Of a DNA stretch of 32,926 nucleotides, positions 8,477 through 17,643 are shown one piece after another. The translations under genes were made by a program, and so were the position numbers. Every line of letters starts with the position of its first letter. Position 1 is the stretch's first letter. The DNA comes from Candidatus Symbiopectobacterium sp. 'North America' (lineage in GTDB: Bacteria > Pseudomonadota > Gammaproteobacteria > Enterobacterales > Enterobacteriaceae): positions 1-32,926 of the forward strand of contig NZ_PEHF01000052.1 in NCBI RefSeq assembly GCF_015762685.1, read 5' to 3'. The notes beneath the pieces were generated by a model, which did no database searches, was not told the origin of the DNA, and saw nothing but the letters and a program-made list of their open reading frames with translations.

Positions 8477-11233
8477 TTACGGTGAGCATTTCAAACGTAA
8501 AGCGACATTCAGCGTAAGACGCAGTTCTGCAATTTCCGCGTTGGATAATGGCAGTCCACGTTTAACACGGTTCTCCATATCGATCACATCGCACAGCAAT
8601 GGACCGAGACCAGCCTGCCCGATGCATCCTTTTAGGGTATGCAACAGCGTGATAGTTTTTTTCTGATCGCTTGAATTTTGTTCAATGCTTGACAGCAATT
8701 CGCGAAGCGCACGACGGATTTTTCGTCGCATAGTGGGGTGAGTGATATCGATGATGGCCTTGTCTGTCAGGTTATCTTGCTCTTGCAGATCGATTTCTCG
8801 CTGAAGTTGATATTCGGCAGCGATGCTGATGCCATCGGCCAAATGTGCCAGCGTAACGGGCTTGGTCAGGTAATGGTGCATACCGGCTTGCTTGCAACGG
8901 ACAATTTCTTCCGATGCAGTGTTGGCCGACAAGGCCATAATGGCGCATTCAGGATCCTGATTATTGCTGTCCTGACGCCACTGTCGGGTGCAGGTCAGTC
9001 CATCCATCTCCGGCATACAGACATCCATCAACACCAGATCAAAACGTTGTTGTCGCCCATACGCCAGCGCTTCCCGGCCGTTACACGCGGTAGTGACGTT
9101 TTGCCCGAGCAGTGTCAGCATGGCACCAATGATGTCGAGATTTATCGTCGCATCATCAACGAGCAGGATATGTAATCGCCAGGGTTGAACCGGGATCACC
9201 GCCTTGTCGGTGTCGGTGATGCCTGACGTTATCTGAGCGGCCAGCGTATAGAGTTTGCCCGGCAGAAAGCCAAGTTCATCAGCACACAGGGCATTGTCAT
9301 GCGTTGCGGCATCGCATGTCAGTCCCCATTCGCTCAGTTGCCGGTGCAGTACCAATGGCGCGGTGATATTGCCGCTTAATGGCGTGAGCGTGACGTGTTT
9401 ACCGAGCGGCATCATAAAAGAGATGCAGGTGCCGAGCCCTACCGAACTGTTGAGATCCAGCCAGCCCCCCATCATTCGAGCCAGATTCGAGGCAATCGTC
9501 AGCCCAAGCCCGGTCCCCTGAATGTTTCCCTGGCTCTGAAAGAAGGGGGTGAATACCGCGTCGCGGTCGGCAGAGGCAATGCCTTTGCCGCTGTCACAGA
9601 CGGCAAATATCAGCGTGTTGTCGGTGCGCGTGACTCTGAGCGTTATCCCTCCGTTATCCGTAAATTTGACCGCATTCCCCAACAGATTCACCAGAATTTG
9701 CCGCACGCGAGTCGCATCCATATCGATAAGCAAGGGCACATCACCGCTGACAGTGGTGCGCAGCATCAATCCTTTGCTTTTTCCCGGTCCCTGAATGGTG
9801 TACATCGCGCGATCGATCAGCGGGAGCAGCGCTGTCTGCTCGACGTGCAGCGAGATTTGCCCTGACTCTATACGCGAGAAATCCAGCAGGTTGTTGATGA
9901 TATCCAGCAATGAGAGGGTACAAAGTCTGGCCGTTTCCGCCAGATGACTTTGCTTGGCGCATAGCGGGGTGAGTTGGAGCAGCTCCAGCGCACCCAATGA
10001 TCCGCTGAGCGGCGTGCGCAGTTCATGGCTGATGGTGGTCAGATGGCTGCTTTTACGTTTGTTGGCCTGTTCCGCCTGCTGCTTGGCGATAATCAACTCG
10101 CGCGTGCGTTCAACCACGGTATTTTCCAGATTGTCATATTGCGCGCGCAGATCGTTCAACAGCCGGTTGTAAGCCTGAGCAATGCTGTCGAGTTCATTCC
10201 GGAAAACGCAGCGACAGTGTGCCCGTTTCGTTTTATTGATGATATCGACAAAGTCCTGCAACGGGCGGGCCAGATGACGGTGGAGCAGCGCCAACAGCAT
10301 AAGTGCAATGAGGACTAACGTCGCTAATGCGAAAGGCAGTTGGCTGATGACGATAGACAGCGCTCGGTGGATGATATCCCACGTTGGATACAGGATAACC
10401 TGTTGCCAGCCGGGCCCTTTCAACTGGGTGCGCAGCACCAGATAGCCGGGAATTTCCTGCCAGCCGTCATACAGAGTGACATCGTTGAACAGCGCCTGTA
10501 GTGCTTGACCTTGCTTCTTGTCGAGCAGGGAAAAAGGCAGTATGTGATTTTGCTTATCCAGCCAGAGGCTGATATCACTGCCGGAGAACAGCTGATCGTA
10601 AGAGAGAACATCGCTTAATTTGACGGAAAGCCCGGCGAGCATACCTTGTGAACTGGTGGCCGCAACGGAGATGCTCCAACCCACGCCCTTTGTGTACTTG
10701 GGTTCGCCCCAGTGCATATTGTGGTTGACGGGGATGCCAAGCAATTCCGTTAACTCGGTGCGTCGACGTGAAAAATAGTCGGCGGGGTGCTCGCGAGGGG
10801 GCAGCAGCGAGATACCATAGCGGCTATCGAGCACAAAACTGTCGAGATAATAGGTTTGCCCGGCGGTGCCGTAAACCTGGATAAAGCTGCGATCCTTCTC
10901 TTGAACCGTTTTGGGGATACATGCGCTGGTATCAATGGGCAGGTAACAGCTTTCACTTTTGTCGACCACGGCCTTGTCTGCGGCTTCGCTGTGGTACAGG
11001 TGGTAACGGTGTGCCAATATCTGCGCATCCCGTTCTGCACCTTCAAAACGGTGGTTGGTTAACGTTGCCCGTAGGGTAGAAAAGTGCGTTAGACTTTCAA
11101 TTAAATAATGTTTTTCCTGGTTAAGAGAGGCGTAGGTTGCAGCAAAAACAGAAATCAGCCAGATAATAAATAAGCACAGTGATATAAATAATGTCGGTTT
11201 ACTCACCAATGAGCGTTTTCTTTTCATTGTCAT
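8477..11233 (-). CDS. ssrA: Hybrid sensor histidine kinase, SsrA/EsrA-like
   Basis: This is the inner-membrane phosphorelay sensor for the T3SS. The domains in 918 residues are: a membrane segment at about 13-34, a periplasmic sensor region at 35-295, a second membrane segment at about 297-318, HAMP and coiled coil to about 395, and HisKA with H403 in ISHELRTPLSG. An ATPase domain follows with NLLGNAVKFTDNGG (N520), DSGKG and GTGLGL, then a receiver with D737 in LVLMDVCMPEMDG. A C-terminal Hpt domain has H865 in LLHTLKGC. Length and order match Salmonella SsrA (about 920 residues). It is transcribed divergently from ssaB, as in SPI-2, and is followed by ssrB. All catalytic residues are present, so signalling should work even though the secretion apparatus is damaged. 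Confidence 0.95.
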   Translation of the reverse strand: MTMKRKRSLVSKPTLFISLCLFIIWLISVFAATYASLNQEKHYLIESLTHFSTLRATLTNHRFEGAERDAQILAHRYHLYHSEAADKAVVDKSESCYLPIDTSACIPKTVQEKDRSFIQVYGTAGQTYYLDSFVLDSRYGISLLPPREHPADYFSRRRTELTELLGIPVNHNMHWGEPKYTKGVGWSISVAATSSQGMLAGLSVKLSDVLSYDQLFSGSDISLWLDKQNHILPFSLLDKKQGQALQALFNDVTLYDGWQEIPGYLVLRTQLKGPGWQQVILYPTWDIIHRALSIVISQLPFALATLVLIALMLLALLHRHLARPLQDFVDIINKTKRAHCRCVFRNELDSIAQAYNRLLNDLRAQYDNLENTVVERTRELIIAKQQAEQANKRKSSHLTTISHELRTPLSGSLGALELLQLTPLCAKQSHLAETARLCTLSLLDIINNLLDFSRIESGQISLHVEQTALLPLIDRAMYTIQGPGKSKGLMLRTTVSGDVPLLIDMDATRVRQILVNLLGNAVKFTDNGGITLRVTRTDNTLIFAVCDSGKGIASADRDAVFTPFFQSQGNIQGTGLGLTIASNLARMMGGWLDLNSSVGLGTCISFMMPLGKHVTLTPLSGNITAPLVLHRQLSEWGLTCDAATHDNALCADELGFLPGKLYTLAAQITSGITDTDKAVIPVQPWRLHILLVDDATINLDIIGAMLTLLGQNVTTACNGREALAYGRQQRFDLVLMDVCMPEMDGLTCTRQWRQDSNNQDPECAIMALSANTASEEIVRCKQAGMHHYLTKPVTLAHLADGISIAAEYQLQREIDLQEQDNLTDKAIIDITHPTMRRKIRRALRELLSSIEQNSSDQKKTITLLHTLKGCIGQAGLGPLLCDVIDMENRVKRGLPLSNAEIAELRLTLNVALRLKCSP

Positions 11234-11463
11234 ACCTGAGAATGGTGTCTAAATGAAATTGCCCCTGTGGGCGAATAAATTTACGTCTGTCGGTTTTCTC
11301 TAACACGGTAATTTTCACTTAAACTATAATAGGCTTTAGCGCCGCAATTGTTTTAATTTGTAAATATATATAACCTCTCCATAAGTAAAAATCAGGTATA
11401 AGGTTGATGTCTAAGATTCTCATTGCATTTGAGAATAAGATTATCCCATGGAGGTTGTTCTAC
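11234..11463. promoter_or_regulatory. Divergent AT-rich promoter region between ssrA and ssaB
   Basis: This 230-bp gap separates the divergent regulator and apparatus operons and is clearly richer in A and T than the flanking genes. A TATAAT hexamer at 11325-11330 could be a -10 box toward ssaB, but no good -35 is seen 16-18 bases upstream, as would fit an activator-dependent promoter. Binding by SsrB and H-NS is expected from the SPI-2 counterpart. No confident operator can be drawn by eye. Confidence 0.5.
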
Positions 11464-11859
11464 ATGCTTGATTTACTAAAAAGTATCCCTTTGGTTGAGG
11501 GTATATCCGAGCCTAATGGTAAAGGAGAAATCGCGATGAAAATAGCGGATCTCTCTGCGAAAGGCTATTCATGCAATTTCTACTGGATTCTGGCAATACA
11601 TCTTGTTGACTCTTGTGATTTTTCATTGGAAACATTGTGTTATGTTTCATGTTTGTTGGGGGGGCATCATGACATTCACGATTTTTCCTGCTACATCTCC
11701 GATGAGAAAAGTTGGCTGTGTTGTGTCTATGATAAGAAAATCTCTGCTGAAGTGATGGCAAAAGAAATGGAGATCCATGTGGCGCTAACACGTTATTTTC
11801 GATACCTCATTTTGAGTAAACAACACCCATGCCAGGTAAAAGAATATGAAGCTATATAA
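11464..11859 (+). CDS. ssaB: SsaB/SpiC-like T3SS gatekeeper partner
   Basis: This is the first gene of the plus-strand operon. In Salmonella, SpiC (SsaB) acts with SsaM and SsaL to hold back effectors until translocators are exported. The product of ATG 11464 has 131 residues, like SpiC. It matches SpiC by eye: MLDLLKSIPLVEGI at the start (SpiC MLAVLKGIPLIQDI), a central cysteine-containing segment followed by HDIHDF (HPDVHDY), and EMEIHVALTRYFRYLI near the end. A longer frame begins upstream, but GGAGG at 11450-11454, nine bases before 11464, supports the chosen start. A run of seven G at 11658-11664 is in frame. The stop overlaps ssaC by 14 bases. Its known partner SsaM is almost entirely deleted here. 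Confidence 0.8.
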   Translation: MLDLLKSIPLVEGISEPNGKGEIAMKIADLSAKGYSCNFYWILAIHLVDSCDFSLETLCYVSCLLGGHHDIHDFSCYISDEKSWLCCVYDKKISAEVMAKEMEIHVALTRYFRYLILSKQHPCQVKEYEAI

Positions 11860-13321
11860 AATCGCCCATTTGGTTTTGTTTTTTTTCTGTTCGGTTTCTT
11901 ATGCTGAAAACTTACCGTGGGAGGGCAATGATTTTTCATTGCGGGCACAAAATATGTCGCTTTCCTCTCTGTTGAAGAATCTCGCGGAAAACTATTATAC
12001 ATCAACGAATATTGATTCGGCGATTGTACAAAATTTCAGCGGCGTTATCTTGCCAGGACCGCCGGTGAATATTCTATTTAAGTTGATGAGCCAATATAAT
12101 CTGGTTTCTTATTACGATGGTAATACGTTGTTTATTTACCCCGCACAGCGTCTGTCACGCCATCTTGTGACACTTAATGTGCTATCCGCCACGCGTTTTG
12201 CAGCAAATTTACGCAGACTGAATGTTCCTGAGGATAGAAGTTGTGTCATTTATCCCGTGTTGAATGAGCATGCGCTGGAAATCAGCGGTGTACCTGCGTG
12301 CCTGGAACGCGTTACGCAACTGGCAACCACCCTTGATGCCGATATTAGCAAACGTCAGGATGATGCCGTGAGCGTTGTGGTATATCCCTTGAAATATGCC
12401 ACGGCGCTGGATGATCACTATCGATACCGCGATCAGACCGTTGTGGTGCCCGGAATTGTCAGCGTGCTGCGTGACATGACTCGCGGCGGCGCGCCCGCTC
12501 CAGCCAGCAATACGCCTGCGACTCAGGGACTAACGATGTTTTCTGCGGACCCGCGTCAGAATGCGGTCATCGTGCGCGATCGCAGCGCCAACATGGCGGG
12601 GTATCGCCAACTGATCACCCTGTTGGATCAACGGCCTGAAATGATCGAAATATCTGTGACCATCATTGATGTGGATGCCGGGGATATCAGCCAGTTAGGC
12701 ATTGACTGGAGTGCGGTGACATCGATCGGTGGCGGAATGATCAGCTTCAATAATAACGGGGGGAGCCTGGACAGCGGATTCTCCAGCGTGATCAAAGACA
12801 CGCCGAACTTTATGGTGCGCCTTAGCGCGCTGGAAAAGAACTCACGTGCCTATGTGTTATCGCAACCTTCGGTGGTGACGCTCAACAATATTCAGGCCGT
12901 GTTGGACAAGAATGTCACGTTCTTCACCAAGCTTGAGGGTGACAGAATCGCCAAACTGGAGTCCGTGACGACCGGATCGCTACTGCGCGTTACGCCTCGA
13001 CTGTTAGAGCAGAATGGCAAGCAAAATATCATGCTGAACCTGAACATTCAGGATGGGCAACAAAGCGAACCTATCAGTCAGGACGAGCCTCTGCCCGGTG
13101 TTCAAAATGCAGAAATTGCTTCGCAGGCCATGTTGCAGGCGGGGCAGAGCCTGTTATTGGGCGGGTTCAAACAGGATAAGCAGATACAGTCGGAAAAAAA
13201 AATTCCTTTGTTAGGCAACATCCCTGTGCTTGGCCACCTGTTCAGCACCAAAACCAACCAAATGCATAGCGTTATTCGCTTGTTCCTGATCAAGGCATCC
13301 GTTGCCAATAGACAACAGTGA
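11846..13321 (+). CDS. ssaC: T3SS outer-membrane secretin (SctC), SsaC-like
   Basis: The secretin forms the outer-membrane ring through which the needle passes. The 491-residue product has a signal peptide (cleavage likely after Ala20, SVSYA/ENLP). N-terminal periplasmic N0/N1-type modules follow, including the YDGNTLFIYP strand that is typical of T3SS secretins. A further N-domain covers about 100-290 and the C-terminal secretin pore domain covers about 290-485, with VLSQPSVVTLNN, LLRVTPRL and the closing LLGNIPVLGHLFS motif. Length and order match Salmonella SsaC (497). The start overlaps ssaB by 14 bases. No damage is seen. Confidence 0.95.
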   Translation: MKLYKIAHLVLFFFCSVSYAENLPWEGNDFSLRAQNMSLSSLLKNLAENYYTSTNIDSAIVQNFSGVILPGPPVNILFKLMSQYNLVSYYDGNTLFIYPAQRLSRHLVTLNVLSATRFAANLRRLNVPEDRSCVIYPVLNEHALEISGVPACLERVTQLATTLDADISKRQDDAVSVVVYPLKYATALDDHYRYRDQTVVVPGIVSVLRDMTRGGAPAPASNTPATQGLTMFSADPRQNAVIVRDRSANMAGYRQLITLLDQRPEMIEISVTIIDVDAGDISQLGIDWSAVTSIGGGMISFNNNGGSLDSGFSSVIKDTPNFMVRLSALEKNSRAYVLSQPSVVTLNNIQAVLDKNVTFFTKLEGDRIAKLESVTTGSLLRVTPRLLEQNGKQNIMLNLNIQDGQQSEPISQDEPLPGVQNAEIASQAMLQAGQSLLLGGFKQDKQIQSEKKIPLLGNIPVLGHLFSTKTNQMHSVIRLFLIKASVANRQQ

Positions 13322-13328
13322 AAAGCGT

Positions 13329-14516
13329 ATGGAAAACACGTGGAAGATTCGCCTGTTAGGCGGCGTATTGCATGGACGGGAAGTGTGGCTATCGGAAGGT
13401 CGTATCTCCATTGGTGAACGGGAATGCGATCTGTGCATCCCTTTACAGGCGGCAAGCCGCATCGAGCTGGCGGTCGTTGACGGGCAACTTTATGCCAATG
13501 CGGAAAAGGTGTCGGTGCGGGTAAATGGTCGCCGCCATGTACAGCATCACCCATTACCGTCCCAGGGCGTATTGGAGACGGCAGGATTAGCGATGGCATT
13601 TGGGCCCCAGCAGGCAGACCTTGCCGGTTATTGCCTGCCGGTTCGCCGGTTTTCAAGCGGCTGGATATTGGTGCCTGGCATGCTTATGCTGATCTTGGCT
13701 CTTATATTTTTCTCTATGGAATGGGGCCCGTCGCTATCGACGGAATCACCAGTAGACGTGAGTACGTTGTTGCATCAAACCGGGTTGATGCAACTCGTGG
13801 CGCAATGGCAGCAGGATGGCGTGCTGCGTGTGTCTAGGGATTGCTAATCGAGCGATGCGTTGGCGCCTTTGTGGCTTGCGCTGCAATCCCACGACATTCG
13901 CTACCAGGATGACGTTATTTGTGCCGATCAACTGGTCCGAAACGTGAAAGATGTGCTGATTCAGTCGGGCTACACCCAGGCTCAGGTTGTCAGCCGAGGG
14001 AAGGGCAACGTTGCGATCGATGCGGATATTCGTATGGGAGAACAGTGGGCGGCGTTTCAACCGCTGTTGGCCGACATTCCGGGATTACGGCATTGGCAGA
14101 TAGAAAACCCCTACGACGAGATCGGTAACGCGCTGATTAGCGCGTTGCTACAGCAAGGACTAGCGGGCAAGGTGAATCTGACGAATACGGGGCCGCGTTT
14201 CATCTTGAGCGGCGTGTTGAACGCGCAGGATAAGCAGACCTTGACGCAACTGATGCAGGATATGCGATCGCGCTATCCAACTGTAGCGCTGAGCTATCAG
14301 GATGTTCCCCTATCCAATGAGTTTTCCAGACAACTGCCAGCCCCTGTCACTGGCATTGTTCATAGCCGTCGTGGCGATTATCTGGTGCTGGGTAATGGCG
14401 ATACCTTATCCATCGGCAGTCGACTGCCTGAGGGCAGCGAGGTTGTGGCTATCAGCGATAGCGCGGTGACGTTCAGACAAGGGCGCACGCTGATCACGCT
14501 TCCATTCAATTTTTAA
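13329..14516 (+). pseudogene. ssaD: T3SS inner-membrane ring protein SsaD (SctD), interrupted by an in-frame stop
   Basis: SctD proteins form the larger inner-membrane ring. The N-terminal part has an FHA-like cytoplasmic fold (GRISIGERECDLCIPL) and a membrane segment at about 114-130. The periplasmic ring-building modules follow after the break (VKDVLIQSGY, IENPYDEIGNALISALL, LSGVLNAQDK). The two pieces are in the same reading frame, separated only by a TAA at 13845-13847 (codon 173), in the context DC-stop-SSDALAPLW. A CAA to TAA change would explain it. With this codon read through, the protein is 395 residues, close to Salmonella SsaD (403). The truncated product would stop just beyond the membrane segment. 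An internal restart would yield a soluble fragment without the membrane anchor. Confidence 0.9.
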
Positions 14517-14527
14517 GGGGAAATACG

Positions 14528-14764
14528 ATGACGACGCTGACGGCATTGGAAGATCGCATACAGAGTTCGGCTGACTATGCCCAAAAGGCATTGATGGTGC
14601 TGAGTGCTGCCCGTCATCGATTAACCTGTGCCATGGCGAAACCCATTACGCCAGAGGAATATCAGTACTTTGCCTTATTGGTGGAAGCGGTAATACAGAG
14701 CGAAGATATTATCAAGATCATTTACTTTCGTTATCACAATATAGCGTTAGAGGCTAGGGGTTGA
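14528..14764 (+). CDS. ssaE: Small T3SS protein SsaE-like (SctE-type chaperone family)
   Basis: The 78-residue product matches Salmonella SsaE (80 residues) along its length: MTTLTALEDRI at the start, a central AARHRLTCAM helix, then YFALLVEAVIQSEDIIKIIYFRYHN near the end, read in two parts by eye. SsaE is a small cytosolic protein needed for secretion and reported to bind the translocator SseB and the ATPase. Its ribosome site AAGGGGAAA lies upstream of ATG 14528. The gene follows ssaD by 11 bases, as in SPI-2. Confidence 0.83.
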   Translation: MTTLTALEDRIQSSADYAQKALMVLSAARHRLTCAMAKPITPEEYQYFALLVEAVIQSEDIIKIIYFRYHNIALEARG

Positions 14765-14834
14765 GTCAAGTCAGTAGAGAATAATCATCTTTATACCAAC
14801 GGCTGACATATTAGTGAACGATGAGAGGTGTATC
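14765..14834 (+). promoter_or_regulatory. Short AT-rich gap before the sseA-type gene, possible effector/translocator promoter
   Basis: In SPI-2 an SsrB-dependent promoter lies ahead of sseA. This 70-base gap is AT-rich and followed by the most AT-rich genes of the island, but no clear -35/-10 pair is visible. The placement is by analogy with SPI-2. Confidence 0.3.
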
Positions 14835-15098
14835 ATGTCAGGTAATATCGCGAATCAATTTAAAAAGTTCGAAGTAGAGTATGAACGTCTATTAAAATGT
14901 TTTTCGGAATTTGAAAAAATAAAAGGCAAACTGGCTTCTGCGGGGCGAACCGTTTCGCAGAATGATGCGCAAGCGGAAAAACCGCTGAGTATCCATTACA
15001 TAAATACTATTGCGGAAAATGCCAAAAAAAATTTGAAAGCATTAAATATCTCCTTGAAAAAAATCGAAACGCATATTAAACACAGCGTTAATAAATAG
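14835..15098 (+). CDS. sseA: Probable SseA-like translocator chaperone
   Basis: The 87-residue, highly charged, helical product (FKKFEVEYERLLKCFSEFEK, then AENAKKNLKALNISLKKIE) has no membrane segment or signal peptide. It occupies the place of sseA, between ssaE and sseB. SseA is a small cytosolic chaperone that stabilises SseB and SseD before export. Direct similarity is weak, resting on size, lysine-rich helices and position. ATG 14835 is chosen over an upstream GTG because AGAGG lies just upstream with good spacing. Base composition is AT-rich compared with the apparatus genes, as is common for translocator and effector genes in such islands. Confidence 0.65.
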   Translation: MSGNIANQFKKFEVEYERLLKCFSEFEKIKGKLASAGRTVSQNDAQAEKPLSIHYINTIAENAKKNLKALNISLKKIETHIKHSVNK

Positions 15099-15134
15099 TG
15101 AGCATATTTACACTGTTTTATATTCAGGAGGTTT

Positions 15135-15740
15135 ATGATGCCGAGTATACCAGGTTATTCATTACCAAGCATTGATCCTAGTGTATTTGAAGATAAAGAA
15201 ACACGTGTCGGAAATACACTCCAGGTAAAGTCGCGTTATTATGGAGCTGCCGATAATATTTTCGCCTATGCCTATGAAATAATGCTGTTGTTGCAGAATG
15301 TACAGTCATCGCGCGCCTATGCTCAATTCAATGATATTCAAAATGCATCCAATCGAGCCAGAGATACTCAGGAAAAGGCAAACCAGATGGATGAGGCCAT
15401 TGTGCAAGCGTCAAAAGGTGATGGCAATACCAAAGAAACGGTGCCTGCCGACGTTATTGAATATATGAAGACGCACGGTATTCAGGTAGATGGCAAATCG
15501 ATAGAGGATTATATCAAACAGCACGCGGGGGCTGACGGTAAATTGGACAAAGGCAGCCTCCAGGCCGTTAAATCCGCATTGGATAATAGCGCGAATCGCG
15601 ACAGCGATCTCTCATCTCAAGCGCAACTGACGATTCAAAAAGCAATACAGATGCTTAACGCGGCCATTTCGCAGGCGACTAACCTGGTCAGCAAATGGGG
15701 CGATATTCTGCAAATGATCACCCAAAAGACCTATTCATGA
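15135..15740 (+). CDS. sseB: T3SS translocator/filament protein, SseB (EspA family)
   Basis: SseB is secreted and forms the sheath or translocator platform on the needle. The 201-residue product is the size of SseB (196). It has the family's central YAYEIMLLLQNVQSSRAYAQ helix and a C-terminal coiled coil ending QATNLVSKWGDILQMIT. There is no Sec signal peptide, as expected for a T3SS substrate. ATGATG at 15135/15138 follows a strong AGGAGG at 15126-15131, and the second ATG has the better spacing. The stop overlaps the sscA start (ATGA), which couples the filament protein to its neighbour chaperone. It is intact. Confidence 0.88.
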   Translation: MMPSIPGYSLPSIDPSVFEDKETRVGNTLQVKSRYYGAADNIFAYAYEIMLLLQNVQSSRAYAQFNDIQNASNRARDTQEKANQMDEAIVQASKGDGNTKETVPADVIEYMKTHGIQVDGKSIEDYIKQHAGADGKLDKGSLQAVKSALDNSANRDSDLSSQAQLTIQKAIQMLNAAISQATNLVSKWGDILQMITQKTYS

Positions 15741-16201
15741 CGCAAGACGATAGTCTGGCCATGCTGCAATTTTTGCGTCGCGGTGGCGCTGTGCGCATGT
15801 TGCTGAAAAAAGACGTAAGCGGCGAATTGGATACCCTTTTTCGTTACGCCAGACAGTTATCCAGCGCGGGGGATCATCGTGCGGCGACCAACCTGTTGCG
15901 CATATTGACCGCTTACGATGATTGGTCTTTTGACTACTGGTATCAACTTGGGGCGACGTGCCATGCGGCGCACGCCTGGTCAGATGCGCTTTATGCCTAT
16001 GGTTGGGCCGCGAAAATTAACGCATCGGCCGCGCAGGTCCCTTGTGCTGCGGGGGAGTGTTTTCTGGCCTGTGGTGAGAAAGCGTTGGCACGCAAAGCCT
16101 TTAAGGCTGCCTTGCTGATTTGCGGTGAAAAGCGGTCATTACAGGCGATACGTCGCCAAGCAGAGCAAGGACTATCTCGAACAGGAGAGTCTGATGGATA
16201 G
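15737..16201 (+). CDS. sscA: TPR-type translocator chaperone SscA (SycD/LcrH family)
   Basis: This cytosolic class II chaperone binds the hydrophobic translocator SseC. The 154-residue product has three tetratricopeptide-like repeats in DTLFRYARQLSSAGDHRAA, DYWYQLGATCHAAHAWSDAL and CAAGECFLACGEKALARKAF, the standard SycD arrangement. Salmonella SscA has 157 residues. It starts at ATG 15737, overlapping the sseB stop by four bases, and its stop overlaps the sseC start by eight bases. The client gene sseC is frameshifted, so this chaperone may have no full-length partner. Confidence 0.88.
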   Translation: MTQDDSLAMLQFLRRGGAVRMLLKKDVSGELDTLFRYARQLSSAGDHRAATNLLRILTAYDDWSFDYWYQLGATCHAAHAWSDALYAYGWAAKINASAAQVPCAAGECFLACGEKALARKAFKAALLICGEKRSLQAIRRQAEQGLSRTGESDG

Positions 16202-17634
16202 TGTACAAGCCATAGCGGGAGTGGATTGCCCGCAGTCCTATGATGATGGAGATGAGATGACGGTCTCTTCTCCAACCAAGCAAACAACGCACCCAATACG
16301 TTCTGTTGTTGGTCTGCATTATCGGCAACACCAGGCAGCAAAGAACGTGGAAACGGAAAGCCAGCAGGGGGGGCGTAGCGCAGTCGGTGAACGCGCAGCA
16401 AGCAGAGGCCGCCTGGCAACGACTGATGGAAGCCGGGTATACCGGTTCCACCTCGGCATCACTGCAAGACATCATGAAAATGGACCCACTGCTGTTATCG
16501 ATGCTGGTGGCGCAGCAAGTGATGCGCGTTTCCAGCAGCAATGCAACGGCACTCTGTGAACAGTTGAACCGAGCCACTGAGCTGCAAACTTTTCTGCGCA
16601 ATAAGCAGGTTGAAAAATATCAGGAGCAGATCAACAAGTCGATTGAACAGGCGGATCAGATGCGTAAATCCGCGCTGTATAGTGCCGTATTTGATTGGAT
16701 AAACAGTGCAATTGAGGTAGGGATAGGCGTATTTAAACTGGTTGAAGCCGTCGCAACGGCAGATCCACTCGCCTTTGCCGCTGGCATCGCTTACTGCTCG
16801 GCAGGGTTTGCCGGATTCGTAAAAGGCGGCGCTGAGTTTGCTTTGGGCCTGGGGGCGAATAAAGCCGACTGTGAAGCCGTTATTCACGCGGCAGGCTCGG
16901 TACAGAGCACGTGCGAATATGTCGCGATGGGGCTGGATATTTTGCAGATCGGTCGTGGTATTTATGTGGCTCGCGGTTTGATCTCTGCGGCCGAAAAGGA
17001 AATAGGCAGCGGCGCGGGTAAAACACTGGTTGAGGCAGTGAGTCAACAGAGCGGCGAGGTGGGGCAGCAGATTAAACAGATTGCTGAAAATACGGCTAAA
17101 CGTTTTGTCAGTGAACTTGAAGCCACGCTTGAGGGGAACGTCAACCAGTATTTGGCACGCACGATGGGGCGTAGCGCCACCGTTCAGGGAATCGAGCAAC
17201 TTGTAGAAAAAACGCTGGAAAGCGCCCTGAAAAATGTGGCGAAAAAAGTTTTGGAACAAGGCGTTGCCACCGCAGAAAAAGCGTTGCGTAGACGTTTAAT
17301 GATCTCGCTAGGCAAAGGGCTGGCCTCTTGCATCATTAAAGATGTCACCGTTACCTGGTTAACCACGGTGCGCTTGGCGATGAGTGGTGGACAAAAAATA
17401 ATATCGGGTATTGCTCAATGGAAAGCGGCAGATTTGCGTAAGGAAATTGAAGAATTAATCGTTATGCAACGTATTAACGACATCAAAGATGGTTGGACGC
17501 AGGAACGTAAAAAAAATCAGGAAAAACAGCTTGGCGATTATTTGCAGCAGAGTAGCACCGCCGTAAGCAACGCGACATTAATAATGGAAGATTACGGTGC
17601 GGTATTGGCAAAAATTGCCTGTAGCCGTGCCTGA
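16194..17634 (+). pseudogene. sseC: Hydrophobic translocator SseC (EspD/YopB family), frameshifted in a G7 tract
   Basis: SseC inserts into the host membrane as part of the translocation pore. The start ATG 16194 overlaps the sscA stop. The first frame reads to the G run at 16367-16373. The downstream frame continues from VAQSVNAQQAEAAWQ through LRNKQVEKYQEQINKSIEQA, a glycine/alanine-rich hydrophobic region (ADPLAFAAGIAYCSAGFAG) and a coiled-coil C-terminus to 17634. Removing one G, to give a run of six, joins both frames into about 479 residues, against 484 in Salmonella SseC. As read, translation stops at 16557-16559 after 121 residues. The interruption could be a fixed mutation, a slippage-prone (phase-variable) site, ribosomal or polymerase slippage that still makes some protein, or a sequencing error. 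Confidence 0.88.
16367..16373 (+). repeat. G7 homopolymer at the sseC frame junction
   Basis: There are seven consecutive G bases. Six would keep sseC in frame, so a one-base expansion by slippage accounts for the break exactly. A second G7 run at 11658-11664 in ssaB is in frame. Confidence 0.85.
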
Positions 17635-17643
17635 GGATATGTT

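Noticed and set aside
11404..11463. Earlier start for ssaB giving 151 codons
   Set aside because: The SpiC-like sequence begins at Met 11464, which has a good GGAGG site. The upstream residues have no counterpart in SpiC.
16125..16559. Possible separate 144-codon protein overlapping sscA and sseC
   Set aside because: Its first part reads antisense-like within sscA, and from 16194 it is simply the first frame of sseC. After the G7 tract it is the shifted, meaningless frame.
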